Below are positions 1 through 8,669 of a stretch of 64,000 nucleotides of DNA, one piece after another. The number at the start of each line of letters is the position of its first letter. The first letter of the stretch is position 1. The translations under genes were made by a program, and so were the position numbers. The notes under the pieces are model-generated. The model saw nothing but the letters and a program-made list of their open reading frames with translations. It made no database searches and was not told the origin of the DNA. Origin of the DNA: Lachnospiraceae bacterium (lineage in GTDB: Bacteria; Bacillota; Clostridia; Lachnospirales; Lachnospiraceae); the NCBI GenBank assembly GCA_017634975.1, contig JAGBMJ010000018.1, forward strand, positions 1 through 64,000, written 5' to 3'.

Positions 1-64
1 ACATTATTTCTTTACCTTGCCTGAGTAATAGTTCCGGATCGGTCTTATATTTTCGACTATTCAT
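1..64 (-). CDS. N-terminus of an unidentified protein, possibly a transposase (cut by window edge)
   Basis: Only the first 21 codons are visible, beginning MNSRKYKTDPELLL and running off the left edge. An ATG at 64 follows a good ribosome site (GGAGGTG) and a near-consensus promoter at 90-118, so this is an expressed gene start. The charged N-terminus with a helix-like stretch recalls the beginning of IS630-type transposases, but 21 residues cannot settle that. Its position directly after a RAMP gene that stops abruptly at 136 fits an inserted element. It could equally be an unrelated small gene. Confidence 0.45.
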   Translation of the reverse strand, partial: MNSRKYKTDPELLLRQGKEIM

Positions 65-89
65 ATATGTGGCACCTCCTTATAATTGG

Positions 90-118
90 AGTATACCATA
101 TATTGATTACAAAGTAAA
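90..118 (-). promoter_or_regulatory. Sigma-A-type promoter for the left-edge gene
   Basis: On the minus strand TTTACT (113-118) and TATACT (90-95) are separated by exactly 17 bases. The -10 lies 25 bases upstream of the ATG at 64. The promoter sits between the stop of the truncated RAMP gene and the left-edge gene, so that gene is independent of the CRISPR operon. Confidence 0.7.
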
Positions 119-135
119 TTTATTTATGTCGTTTA

Positions 136-564
136 CTATAGTTTCCATCTTTCTCCTTCCCGTATAAGAATTGCCGGTTCATAAGCTTTATTAGTCGCTA
201 CACGATTTGTCAGATATGCATTATCAGGCAATGTCGAAAAGCAAGAGTTCGTTACTGTCTCATACATGGATCTTATGCATCCTCTAATCGAACTCCCCGG
301 TATATATGGTACTTCCTTACCCTCTTTATTAGTTCTTAAAAACTTGTAACTTCCATGTCCATTCCCATCTCTTACAATATTCTCTTCATCAGTATCAAGG
401 ATAGCTAATGGTGTTTTTAAATATATCATACAATGGAGTTTTCCTGTTACCAACTCTCTACTTTCATTTAATTTTCCCCTATGAACTACTGTATCCGGTC
501 TTACAAAATTATAAGGATTTATAAAAGATTTATCGCGAAGTAACTTGTATGTTTTTTTCCCCAT
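136..564 (-). pseudogene. Truncated type III-D RAMP (Cas7-like, TIGR03986-type), N-terminal part only
   Basis: This is the start of a RAMP (Cas7-superfamily) backbone subunit of a type III-D effector. The RAMP signature YIPGSSIRGCIRSMYE lies near residue 95 and is followed by a TNSCFS segment, as in the TIGR03986 family. Members of that family run to several hundred residues, whereas this frame stops at about 142. The stop falls in a CTATAG context just before an AT-rich segment carrying the promoter of the left-edge gene, so the remainder was probably separated by an insertion. I use ATG 564, which has AGGTGA six bases upstream and lies just past the csx19 stop. Probably non-functional. Confidence 0.7.
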
Positions 565-566
565 GT

Positions 567-1031
567 TCAATCACCTACTCTTTCTGTCGCCAAAAAATCT
601 ACCATTCTCCAATCAGAAAGTTTGACATGTCCGGTATCCTCGTATTTATCAAGATAGTATCTTATCTTCAGCATGACACCTTCTTTTACTTCCAATGGAA
701 GATGAAATCTTCCGCCACCAGTAGTTACTACATCTCCATTGCCTAATTCCACCGTTTTCTTAGTATCAATATCAATATAATGATACTCATCAAAAAAGTC
801 CTTACCTGAATCAACGGTTCTTCTATACTTAAACCCTTTTGAAATACCAGTTCTTATTAATCTTTCTTCTATTTCCTTATTGAAAACATGTAACTCAAGC
901 AGTTTATCTTCCTTTCCAGCAAGAGAATATCTTTCCATTGGCCATGTATCTACAATATATTCATCAGTAAGACTGGCAATAGCATAGCCTTTGATATCGG
1001 ATATCTTTTCCAAAAAAACACTCAGATTCAT
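567..1031 (-). CDS. csx19: Csx19-like type III-D CRISPR protein
   Basis: The 154-residue protein resembles Csx19 (TIGR03984), a small subunit-like protein found with type III-D effectors. The supporting stretches are LLELHVFNKEIEERLIR, then KGFKYRR and DEYHYID, the usual Csx19 layout of an acidic strand followed by R/F and D-E-H-Y motifs. Its biochemical role is not established in general. The ATG overlaps the stop of the upstream RAMP gene (ATGA, 1028-1031) with AGGAGG inside that gene, so translation is coupled. It is intact, unlike its two damaged operon partners. Confidence 0.7.
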   Translation of the reverse strand: MNLSVFLEKISDIKGYAIASLTDEYIVDTWPMERYSLAGKEDKLLELHVFNKEIEERLIRTGISKGFKYRRTVDSGKDFFDEYHYIDIDTKKTVELGNGDVVTTGGGRFHLPLEVKEGVMLKIRYYLDKYEDTGHVKLSDWRMVDFLATERVGD

Positions 1032-2326
1032 AAAGCGTTTACCTCCTGACCAGATAGAATCCGTTTAACAGTCTGAAATATTTCTTCATTTTTCACGGGT
1101 TTACTATTTACTTCTATAATCGAAAACAGACCTCTTCCTATGGCTGTGAGCCCACCAACAGCCATAAACCCATATCCAAGATCAGATATAGATGCTGATA
1201 GAGCAAAAATCTGATCATCATTTAATCTCCCGTTTACAGAAATCTTCAATTTTGTATTTCCATCGTAGTATGTTCTCTCCGTGAAAAGAGCACCATCCGC
1301 AGCTCCGCCGGAAAACCTATCAATAGCATTTCTCGACATTTTCTTAGGATACGCATTTTCCAGCTGTGTTTCGCTAAACCTAATCAAAGATTTCTTCGTA
1401 CGGTTTCCCTTTACATATCCAAAAAGATCCTCGTAATCTCTTTCACTAAGTCCCAGTTTTCGCATCTGATGTCCAAAGGCCCCTGCCCAGCTGGTTCCCG
1501 GAATTATTGGAATGGGATTTGTTCCGGATAGCGTAAGCTGTTCATAATCAGGCTCAGGTATCTTCTTAAAATCACCATTATACATCTTAATCTTTTTTCC
1601 TGGTTTAGTAGAGTATTTTCTGATAGAAATCCCACCTTTTTGTTTAAGAGTTAATGTAATGGTTGTCCCTATATCTTTTTGCTCGTCTCCGTAACCTATA
1701 TAATCATCCCATTCTATTGACTCATCATACATGTCAAAAGAGACCCATTCCTCAATTTCAACTGGTTTTTGAAGATCAAACTCTTTCTGTCTGATTTCAC
1801 TCACAGAAACATCTCCATATCCTCTGGTGGTTTTTCCGCCAAAGCAGAACTTATTTGATTTAAATAAATCTGCAATAATACCAGCAACATTCATTCTCTT
1901 TAACTCAGTAATATTCTGTTCTATAAAGGTTACAAAAATCGGTCCCGGCTCTAATACTTCCATGTCAAATTTTGCGCCCTCTTTTGCTGTCTTATATTGG
2001 TCAAGGCCAACACAATCTCTTACAGAAATCGAATATTTCTGATCATGTTCCATAATCGCATCATAAAACAAAATCATACTATCTTCTGCGGATACTTCCT
2101 GATTGCTAACATCTGCCTTTATCACATTTCCAAGATAACTATCCATGTTTTTATTTTTTAAAGCTGTTCTGGCTACTCCAGCTATAGAGGAGGCAGGTAT
2201 ATAAGGTTTTCCACTGGCATCTCGTACTATATCCTTATCTGCGTTTTCGTTCTCACCTGAACCAACAGCTAAAGGAGATGATAAAGTAAACTTGATCCTG
2301 TAATAAACTTTCTTTAATACTTTCAT
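1028..2326 (-). CDS. Type III-D RAMP with two fused Cas7/Csm3-like domains
   Basis: This 432-residue protein appears to contain two Cas7-type RAMP domains. The first has SPLAVGSGE near residue 18 and KPYIPASSIAGVAR near 40-53. The second has PIPIIPGTSWAGAFGHQMR near 270 and RNAIDRFSGGAADGALFTE near 335. Glycine-rich loops (GGKTTRGYGDV, GGLTAIGRG) end each domain, as expected of RAMPs. Such proteins form the crRNA-binding backbone of type III effectors and can cleave target RNA at backbone aspartates; D31 and D34 are candidates only. It lies 3 bases after the Csx10-type gene and has AAGGAGG upstream of ATG 2326. Confidence 0.75.
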   Translation of the reverse strand: MKVLKKVYYRIKFTLSSPLAVGSGENENADKDIVRDASGKPYIPASSIAGVARTALKNKNMDSYLGNVIKADVSNQEVSAEDSMILFYDAIMEHDQKYSISVRDCVGLDQYKTAKEGAKFDMEVLEPGPIFVTFIEQNITELKRMNVAGIIADLFKSNKFCFGGKTTRGYGDVSVSEIRQKEFDLQKPVEIEEWVSFDMYDESIEWDDYIGYGDEQKDIGTTITLTLKQKGGISIRKYSTKPGKKIKMYNGDFKKIPEPDYEQLTLSGTNPIPIIPGTSWAGAFGHQMRKLGLSERDYEDLFGYVKGNRTKKSLIRFSETQLENAYPKKMSRNAIDRFSGGAADGALFTERTYYDGNTKLKISVNGRLNDDQIFALSASISDLGYGFMAVGGLTAIGRGLFSIIEVNSKPVKNEEIFQTVKRILSGQEVNAL

Positions 2327-2329
2327 TTA

Positions 2330-4498
2330 CTATCCCTCCTTATGGTCATACTTAGATGCAACAAGCAAAGACATCAGACATTCCCCCCAATAGGATCTTC
2401 TCTTTTCACAAATATCTTTTGGGAATTGTTCTTCACTAAGCCATGTAAATTTCCAGATTCCGTTTTCTTTTGTACCAAACATCTCAAGTACTGCCAACGC
2501 CTGTTTCCTAAGCTTATTCTTTTCCGAAATTGATTCTATTCTTTCACTAAACGCTTTAAACTGTTCCTCATAACATTTGTCAGCAACCAGGCTCTCTTTT
2601 AGCATAAGCGTTACTCTTCCAAGTCCTGCCGTATTCCTAATCGGTATTTTTTTACCAATAAACTCCAGTTTCTTTTCACTTAACCAATATTCATTTTCGA
2701 TTTCATCACATAATCCCTTTGCAGAACCTTCAATCGATATATCTTCAAGATTTTCCTGCTTAATATCCTTATTCATCTCCATCTTGTAATGCATGTCAGA
2801 CGCTCTATTCAATACAATTTGCCCATAGCCTTCCAAGCATCGTTCACCAATAAATACCTCTTCCGGAAGCACTATGTCTGACTTAAGTGTATATACTAAT
2901 GCACTACCTGCTTTCATTGTTGGAATGCATGGCTTCCGCAGATTCCAAACACTCATATATCCACTCACCTTACCGGTCTTTACATATGTTTGATCACGCT
3001 CTGGCTTTGCGTCACTGATTCCCAGTTCATTTGCAATAAGACCGGACACTTCATCAGAATATACTGTATAAGCCCCTTCATCATTCATAAAAATAGCATC
3101 TGACTTTAATGTAACAATGATTTTGTCCCCCGATTTGTATACTTTTTCGGTTTTTTTCAATTTTTCAACTATAGGTTCGCCTACAAGTTCACATCTTCCA
3201 TATTGTGCCGTTTTCGATTTTCCAAAATAAAATTCTTCGGTTTTCAGAAGAGAAATGAGCATGTTTTTATATTTTTCAGGCGTTATGATCTTTCCTGCAA
3301 ATATCTGATCTGGAGATATCACTTCCATGGCATAAAGAAGTCCTTGTGTGCCATCAATGTTAGAGATATAGTGGCTGTGATGGTATACCACCTCTTTACC
3401 CACTTCCATAATAGCAATTTTATTAGTACTATCCAGATTAACAAACTTTCCCTTTAGTTTTTTAGGCTGATTACCATTACGCCTTGAATATTCCTTTGTT
3501 TCTTCGTTTTCTTCCGTAATGCTCTCAATTCTATCCTTTTCATATTCTTCTATAATATTTACAATTTTTTCACTTTTTTTCATGGAACAGATATACTCTG
3601 GCGCCGGATAAAAAACTTTTCCTTCATCAGATGGATAAAGGTTTGAAAAAATAACCTTTCCATTTAGGAAAAGATCCTTAAATGCCTCATCCTTTGCTGA
3701 TGTCCCATCCATTGATAAGTATCTTCCTGCCAATGCTCCAATCACATTACTCCCGAGAATATGATTTTCACTATCATCAGAAGATTCTCCACTAAGTACA
3801 AGCGGATCTTTGTTAATAACAGCATATGAAATGAAATATAGTTCCTCTGATCCTTCAATCCTAAAATCAATGGCTTCACATTCTTCTTCTTTCAAATCCG
3901 TCTTGATAGAGATACTGCCAAGACCTCTATTTCTCTTAAGACCTATATTTTTGGTCGCTTTGATTATTTTTTCCAGAGCCTCTTTTTCCTGATTGTTCAT
4001 GTCAGCACTAATACATGCCTCGAATGACAATTCCGTAAACGGCGCTCCTGGTGCGTAATGATTCACTACTCTTGTATATCTAAGGCTACCTTTTTCTGCA
4101 GATCCGCTTTCTGTGAGTTTCGTCTGTCCGATCACTCTCGAATACTGTTCCAAAATGCTTTGCTGATTGAATTTCTCAGGATTTTGTCTTATCTTAGTTT
4201 GTAATATCGGTGATATTTTATCATATCCTATTATATATGCATTTCCAATCGTGAGTTTGCTTGATTCTTTTTGCCCTCTCTCACCAAACAGTTTGCTTAA
4301 AAACTTATCATCATATAAACAATAAAGATATGAATTGGCGGTTTCCCTGAAACATCCTTTCAGTCTTTTTCCGGGAATAAACGGAACTCCGTTTTTATCA
4401 TAGCAAATATCACTATCTACTATTCCAGCATATGCATATCCTGATCCAACACACAAATCAGACTTTAATGTGATAGTTATTTTCCCTTTATATTTCAT
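2330..4498 (-). CDS. csx10: Csx10-type RAMP fused to an N-terminal Cas7-like domain
   Basis: This 722-residue protein begins with a Cas7-like RAMP domain (VGSGYAYAG, then PFIPGKRLKGCFRE, then GLKRNRGLGSISI). It continues with a region resembling Csx10, the Cas5-like subunit of type III-D complexes (HHSHYISN, LYAMEVIS, FAGKI, then FGKSKTAQYGRCE). The predicted role is capping and organising the crRNA-bound end of the complex. I start at ATG 4498 (MKYKGKITI), which has GAGGTG eight bases upstream and overlaps the cas10 stop by 11 bases; a longer frame to 4546 lacks such support. At this length it is larger than a usual Csx10, consistent with fusion. Confidence 0.7.
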   Translation of the reverse strand: MKYKGKITITLKSDLCVGSGYAYAGIVDSDICYDKNGVPFIPGKRLKGCFRETANSYLYCLYDDKFLSKLFGERGQKESSKLTIGNAYIIGYDKISPILQTKIRQNPEKFNQQSILEQYSRVIGQTKLTESGSAEKGSLRYTRVVNHYAPGAPFTELSFEACISADMNNQEKEALEKIIKATKNIGLKRNRGLGSISIKTDLKEEECEAIDFRIEGSEELYFISYAVINKDPLVLSGESSDDSENHILGSNVIGALAGRYLSMDGTSAKDEAFKDLFLNGKVIFSNLYPSDEGKVFYPAPEYICSMKKSEKIVNIIEEYEKDRIESITEENEETKEYSRRNGNQPKKLKGKFVNLDSTNKIAIMEVGKEVVYHHSHYISNIDGTQGLLYAMEVISPDQIFAGKIITPEKYKNMLISLLKTEEFYFGKSKTAQYGRCELVGEPIVEKLKKTEKVYKSGDKIIVTLKSDAIFMNDEGAYTVYSDEVSGLIANELGISDAKPERDQTYVKTGKVSGYMSVWNLRKPCIPTMKAGSALVYTLKSDIVLPEEVFIGERCLEGYGQIVLNRASDMHYKMEMNKDIKQENLEDISIEGSAKGLCDEIENEYWLSEKKLEFIGKKIPIRNTAGLGRVTLMLKESLVADKCYEEQFKAFSERIESISEKNKLRKQALAVLEMFGTKENGIWKFTWLSEEQFPKDICEKRRSYWGECLMSLLVASKYDHKEG

Positions 4499-6004
4499 TC
4501 GTTTCACCTCGCTTAAACCATAGATCATAAGATATAACAATGTCATAGATCAACGCTCTAATTTTTTCAGGTTCATGATCTAAATGCAGAATCAATTCTT
4601 TTAATTCATTCTTCACTTGCTTTTCAACATTTTTATCATTATTTGAATAGTGTGCTTTTATTCGATTTAGTTCTAATTTGAGCGATACCAGATCATTTTT
4701 TGCTGCACTGCTAAGTTCTTTAACATTGCTTCTTCCAAGCTTATTAAATGTCTCGACTATCTTTTCAACCTTATCGAATCCAACGATGCTTTCATCCATG
4801 AAGTCTGTAGCAGTGATCAACCATGGTCTGCTACAATCCAAAGTCATTTCATGTTTTCTAATCTCCTTAAGAGATATACCTATTCCGTTCTGAATTAACT
4901 GAAAGTCTATGAAACATGCATTCTTTATGTTTTTCTTTTTCATAATTTTTTTCCCTGATTCACAGCATTCTTCTGCTATCCTGTATGCATCAGAATACGG
5001 TGCATGAGAATTAAATACAGCAATTCCGGCACAAGCGGATGCGCCTTTATGTTCTGAAAGATCTTCCAAATACGATTTTGTACATTTTAGAGCTTCGCTT
5101 GCCTTCACAACAAAATTAATCTCATCTCCAGCCGCAACCACTACTCTGATTTTTTTATCATCAAGAACTTTTTCTACACTCTTAACGCCTTCATCTACAT
5201 ATATTCTCTGTATCTCATCCGAAAACTCTCTCAACGCTTTAGCACATGACGCATAGTCCTTTTTATCTCCTAATACATTCTCCACTTTTGCGCCCATGCT
5301 GTTCCCATCAATATATACAACAGCAAGATTACTGTCGATCCCTTTTTCCTCAACCATTTTGTCAAAGATATCGACACTATCTTTATCTTTTATAGTTTTA
5401 TACTTTGACAGTTTGGCATATGTTTCTTTTGAGCACTCCACACCATCATACTTTTTAGTAATAGGCATTCCTGTTCTTCTATCTATCATACTGATTGGAA
5501 GAGTGACCCAAGGAGAAATACTGCTTTCCGCACTCTCATTTTTTGAGTGAACTAGGCGCAACCTTTTTTGATCACCTTTATAATCTTCAAATCCATCTAT
5601 TTCTACTGCACTTCCTAAAACCTGTAAAGTTCCCACTTTTTCCATTACTGTTCTCGTAAACTCATAAGTGATATCCCTAAAAGTATCAATATCTTTAAAC
5701 AGGATCAGAAAATTCCCCCCTCCATCATATACAACTTCTCCAATATATCCTTCCTTCATATGTCTTCTAAATTGTGCTTCAGAAAAATCTGTTTCAGCTA
5801 CGATATTGCCGCAAGCATCCTTGTAATGAAAAATCCTATAATCTCCATATCAAGTTTTCCGGAAGCCGGATACAAATAATCTTTGTATAAATCCCTGATC
5901 ACAGCAGATCCGCCAGCTATTTCTTTAAGCTTGTTCGTTCTGAAAATAAACTCCTGCTTCCCCCTAATATCATACATTGCCAATACATATTTATTATGTT
6001 CCAC
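4488..6004 (-). pseudogene. cas10: Cas10-like large subunit, frameshifted
   Basis: Two frames together encode a Cas10 palm-domain protein lacking an HD nuclease domain. The first (GTG 6004, ribosome site AAAGGAG) reads YVLAMYDIRGKQEFIFR, the typical start of this family. It stops at 5798. The second continues with HYKDACGNI and EGYIGEVVYDGGGNF, then YIDGNSMGAKV and VAAGDEINFVV, the latter in the place of the cyclase GGDD motif. Restoring one A in the five-A run at 5829-5833 fuses the frames into a 505-residue protein. The change may be a real decay mutation, a phase-variable tract or a sequence error. The AGDE motif leaves cyclic oligoadenylate synthesis uncertain. Confidence 0.75.
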
Positions 6005-6085
6005 CGATCATACTCCTTTCTGTCAAATTCTTTTGCATCCAAAAAATACTGGTTAATGCAACTTACTCCTAATAAATCTTTCTTT

Positions 6086-6445
6086 TCAGTATTCACGCAT
6101 CCCTCCATATAGGAATTGTGAAATCTTACGAACGCTCCCATCCTCCAGTTTCTCTTCCTCTGATACGCGTTCGGTACAACTTGCCAACACTTTTATTCCC
6201 ACTGTTTTCAGACGATTAGTTAAACGAAATGCAAATACAGGCTCTCCCTGTAACATAACTGTTGGTTCATCATACTGAACAATGAGGTCGTAATAATTAT
6301 TCACTAGCGAGTCTATTTCTTCATTTGCAATTTTAACAGGAATTTGGGGGTAAGGAATGTCGACGATTTCCCCATATCGCAGAGCATCCTGCCTCTGCGC
6401 TTCTCCCCACTGACTACTCGGATGATTTGATAAATTTATAAACAT
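6086..6445 (-). CDS. Small conserved protein at the head of the III-D operon, function unknown
   Basis: A 119-residue protein starting MFINLSNHPSSQW, with motifs YGEIVDIPYPQI, VMLQGEPVFAF and IKVLASCTER, ending FLYGGMREY. I recognise the pattern as a recurring small family but cannot attach a function. The alternating hydrophobic strands and the GE/SCTER motifs suggest a compact alpha/beta fold. It is the first gene of the CRISPR effector operon, 81 bases before cas10, so an accessory or regulatory role in type III defence is inferred. I start at ATG 6445, with GGGGGA four bases upstream; the in-frame ATG 6457 and TTG 6466 are alternatives. Confidence 0.6.
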   Translation of the reverse strand: MFINLSNHPSSQWGEAQRQDALRYGEIVDIPYPQIPVKIANEEIDSLVNNYYDLIVQYDEPTVMLQGEPVFAFRLTNRLKTVGIKVLASCTERVSEEEKLEDGSVRKISQFLYGGMREY

Positions 6446-6502
6446 TTGTTCCCCCATAACACCCAATAAATATCCAATAAATATATATAAATACCCTTAT
6501 AT

Positions 6503-6531
6503 ATTATACTATATCCACCTCACCTTATCTA
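6503..6531 (-). promoter_or_regulatory. Promoter of the type III-D operon
   Basis: Minus-strand TAGATA (6526-6531) and TATAAT (6503-6508) are 17 bases apart. The -10 is about 60 bases upstream of the first gene. The leader contains two near-identical copies of ATATTTATTGG (6464-6484), whose function is unknown. Confidence 0.55.
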
Positions 6532-6710
6532 TTGCGCTTGTTTACAAATAATAAAACCATTTTTCTACATTCTGACGATTGATTTTTTACATTTCAGGTT
6601 CATCTCGTCTCAATTTTGATTTTCCATTCTCTTTCACTCTCTTATAGAAATATCTGGCAGGATTTTATGGTTTTTTCGAAAAATTTTCTAAATATACTCA
6701 TGTTCTCCCT

Positions 6711-6749
6711 CATTATACCCTTGACCTACTTTTTGTATAGGGTATAATG
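6711..6749. promoter_or_regulatory. Perfect 10-bp inverted repeat bracketing the AAA gene promoter (candidate operator)
   Basis: CATTATACCC (6711-6720) and GGGTATAATG (6740-6749) are exact inverted copies 19 bases apart. The left arm abuts the -35 and the right arm contains the whole -10 of the downstream gene. A further partial copy, GGGTATAA, follows at 6749. The layout suits a dimeric repressor; in the transcript only the right arm would be present, so an RNA hairpin is not the explanation. Confidence 0.6.
6721..6748 (+). promoter_or_regulatory. Promoter of the AAA ATPase gene
   Basis: TTGACC (6721-6726) and TATAAT (6743-6748) are 16 bases apart, with the start codon 31 bases downstream of the -10. 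The remaining part of 6532-6710 is AT-rich and shows no gene. Confidence 0.75.
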
Positions 6750-6778
6750 GGTATAACCAGTTAAGGAGACTGCCCATT

Positions 6779-8584
6779 ATGGACAATGAAATCTATGAAA
6801 AAATAGCCGATATAGAGCATGAAATTGCATCGTTGCCGCATGGAAGCATTACCAAAAAAATGATCAAAGGCAGAGAGTATTTTTATCACAGAATATCTCT
6901 TAACGGCAAGCGGGTGGAAAACTATATTCGCTTTGAAGATCTTTCCGCATTGCAGGAAGGGATCCTTAAGAGAAAAGCGCTTGAAAAGAAACTAAAAAAA
7001 CTCAGATCTGCCGTTCCACAGACTGCCATTCCGGTTTACAAAGGTCTTAACTTCAAGACGATGGTAAGATCAGAAAAACAACTCGAATCACAGATTTCAT
7101 CCGTAAGAAAATATAAAAAAAGAGAATCCATACGCCTGCTCAGGGATTATATCTTCGGTCCTACGCAGGATAAAGTATTGATCCTTTACGGATTACGAAG
7201 AACCGGAAAGACTACGATGATCCGTCAGATCCTTACGGAACTCCCTCAGGAGGAGTTTCATAAGGCCGCCTTTATTCAGATAACGATCGGTAATACTCTT
7301 TCCGATCTGGATGCGGATCTCAGATTGTTGGAAAAGCATGGCTTTAAGTATGTTTTTATCGATGAAGTTACCCTAATGGAAGATTTTATCGAAGGAGCTG
7401 CACTGTTCTCCGATATCTATGCCGGCAGTGGCCTAAAAATCGTTTTATCCGGAACGGATTCCCTCGAATTAGCTTTTGCAAAAGAAGAACAGCTATATGA
7501 CAGATGTATCTTGCTGCACACAACATTCATTCCCTATCGTGAATTCGAAGGAGTATTAGGACTATGCGGTATCGATGAATACATCCGTTATGGCGGAACC
7601 ATGAGTCTGAGCGGTATAAACTATAACACCGATACACCATTTTCAGATGTAAAGCACGCCGAAGAATACATTGATACAGCGATCGCCAAAAACATACAGC
7701 ATTCGTTGAAAACCTATCAATATGGCGGACATTTCCGATTATTGCTGGATCTCTACGAGCGTGGAGAACTGACCAATGTGATCAACCGTGTGGTTGAGAA
7801 TATCAACCATCATTTCACAAAAGATGTTATAGAAAGAACCTTTAAGCCCAATGATATATCGGTAACTGCAGCCGATCTGCTCCAGGACCGTGAACACCCC
7901 ATCAATATCATGAAACATATGAACCTGGATGATATCACATCCGGTATTATGAAGATGCTGGATATCCTGAACAAAGAAGATCTGCGCATAGATATCGAAG
8001 ATGATCATATGATACAGATCAAAAAGTACCTAACGATGCTTGATCTTGTTATGGATATTGATCTGGAATCGCTTCCGGAGGTGATCCGCAAGGGAAAGAT
8101 CACGATGATCACCCAGCCGGGATTACGATATGCCCAGGCAAAGGCTATTGTTGAAAATATGCTTCTTGATGCTGATTTTCAGGAACTGTCAGCAAAAGAC
8201 AGAAAACAAATCCTGGACAGATTGCTTTCCGAAATACGCGGCAGAATGATGAAGGATATTTTACTTTTGGAGACGCAGATTGCATATCCGGATAAGAAAG
8301 TTTTCAAATTGCAGTTTCCGATCGGTGAATTTGACATGGTCGTATACGACCCGAAGACCCTCTCCTGTTCTCTTTACGAAGTAAAGTACAGCAAAGAAGC
8401 CGTCCCGGAACAATATCGCCATCTGGCAGATGAATCAAAGTGCGCCATGACAGCACACAGATATGGAGATATCCTTGGTAAATATGTAATATATCGCGGA
8501 AAAAATATCACCGACGGTGATATTCGATATATCAATGTTGAAGAATACTTGAATTCTTTGGGGAAAGAGGAAACGATTCACTAA
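6779..8584 (+). CDS. AAA ATPase with a C-terminal nuclease-like domain
   Basis: A 601-residue cytosolic protein. Residues 1-90 are charged and contain GREYFYHRISLNGK. The ATPase core has Walker A GLRRTGKT at 138-145 and Walker B YVFIDE at 191-196, of the AAA_14/DUF4143-like kind. Near residues 513-537 the pattern EFDMVVYD followed by SLYEVKYSK matches the D-(x)n-ExK layout of PD-(D/E)XK nucleases. Such ATPases are common in gut clostridia; their substrates are unknown and links to mobile DNA or toxin-like functions are suggestions only. AAGGAG precedes ATG 6779. It is a single gene with its own palindromic promoter, between CRISPR and Eleos-like genes. Confidence 0.7.
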   Translation: MDNEIYEKIADIEHEIASLPHGSITKKMIKGREYFYHRISLNGKRVENYIRFEDLSALQEGILKRKALEKKLKKLRSAVPQTAIPVYKGLNFKTMVRSEKQLESQISSVRKYKKRESIRLLRDYIFGPTQDKVLILYGLRRTGKTTMIRQILTELPQEEFHKAAFIQITIGNTLSDLDADLRLLEKHGFKYVFIDEVTLMEDFIEGAALFSDIYAGSGLKIVLSGTDSLELAFAKEEQLYDRCILLHTTFIPYREFEGVLGLCGIDEYIRYGGTMSLSGINYNTDTPFSDVKHAEEYIDTAIAKNIQHSLKTYQYGGHFRLLLDLYERGELTNVINRVVENINHHFTKDVIERTFKPNDISVTAADLLQDREHPINIMKHMNLDDITSGIMKMLDILNKEDLRIDIEDDHMIQIKKYLTMLDLVMDIDLESLPEVIRKGKITMITQPGLRYAQAKAIVENMLLDADFQELSAKDRKQILDRLLSEIRGRMMKDILLLETQIAYPDKKVFKLQFPIGEFDMVVYDPKTLSCSLYEVKYSKEAVPEQYRHLADESKCAMTAHRYGDILGKYVIYRGKNITDGDIRYINVEEYLNSLGKEETIH

Positions 8585-8595
8585 TGTATTAGGGC

Positions 8596-8650
8596 TCCCT
8601 TCCCCCTCCTTACGAGGGAAAGGTGTCAGCAAGGCTGACGGATGAGGGGT
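8596..8650. repeat. Dispersed hairpin repeat, copy 1
   Basis: The segment contains CCTTCCCCCTC..GAGGGAAAGG, then GTCAGCAAGGCTGAC and GGATGAGGGGT, forming two consecutive hairpins. Related segments occur at 32276, 43300, 44841, 57248 and 62806, always between genes. This family of short palindromic units is common in gut Firmicutes. Here it follows the ATPase stop and lies between convergent genes, where it may act as a terminator. Confidence 0.7.
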
Positions 8651-8669
8651 AATTATCCGATAACCCGTC

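Noticed and set aside
5917-6141. 74-codon minus-strand frame between the small gene and cas10
   Set aside because: It overlaps the ends of both neighbours in a third frame and has no motif; the GTG start of cas10 with AAAGGAG is better supported.
1-6540. CRISPR array
   Set aside because: No evenly spaced direct repeats were seen near the III-D genes or elsewhere; cas1, cas2 and cas6 are also absent in the window.
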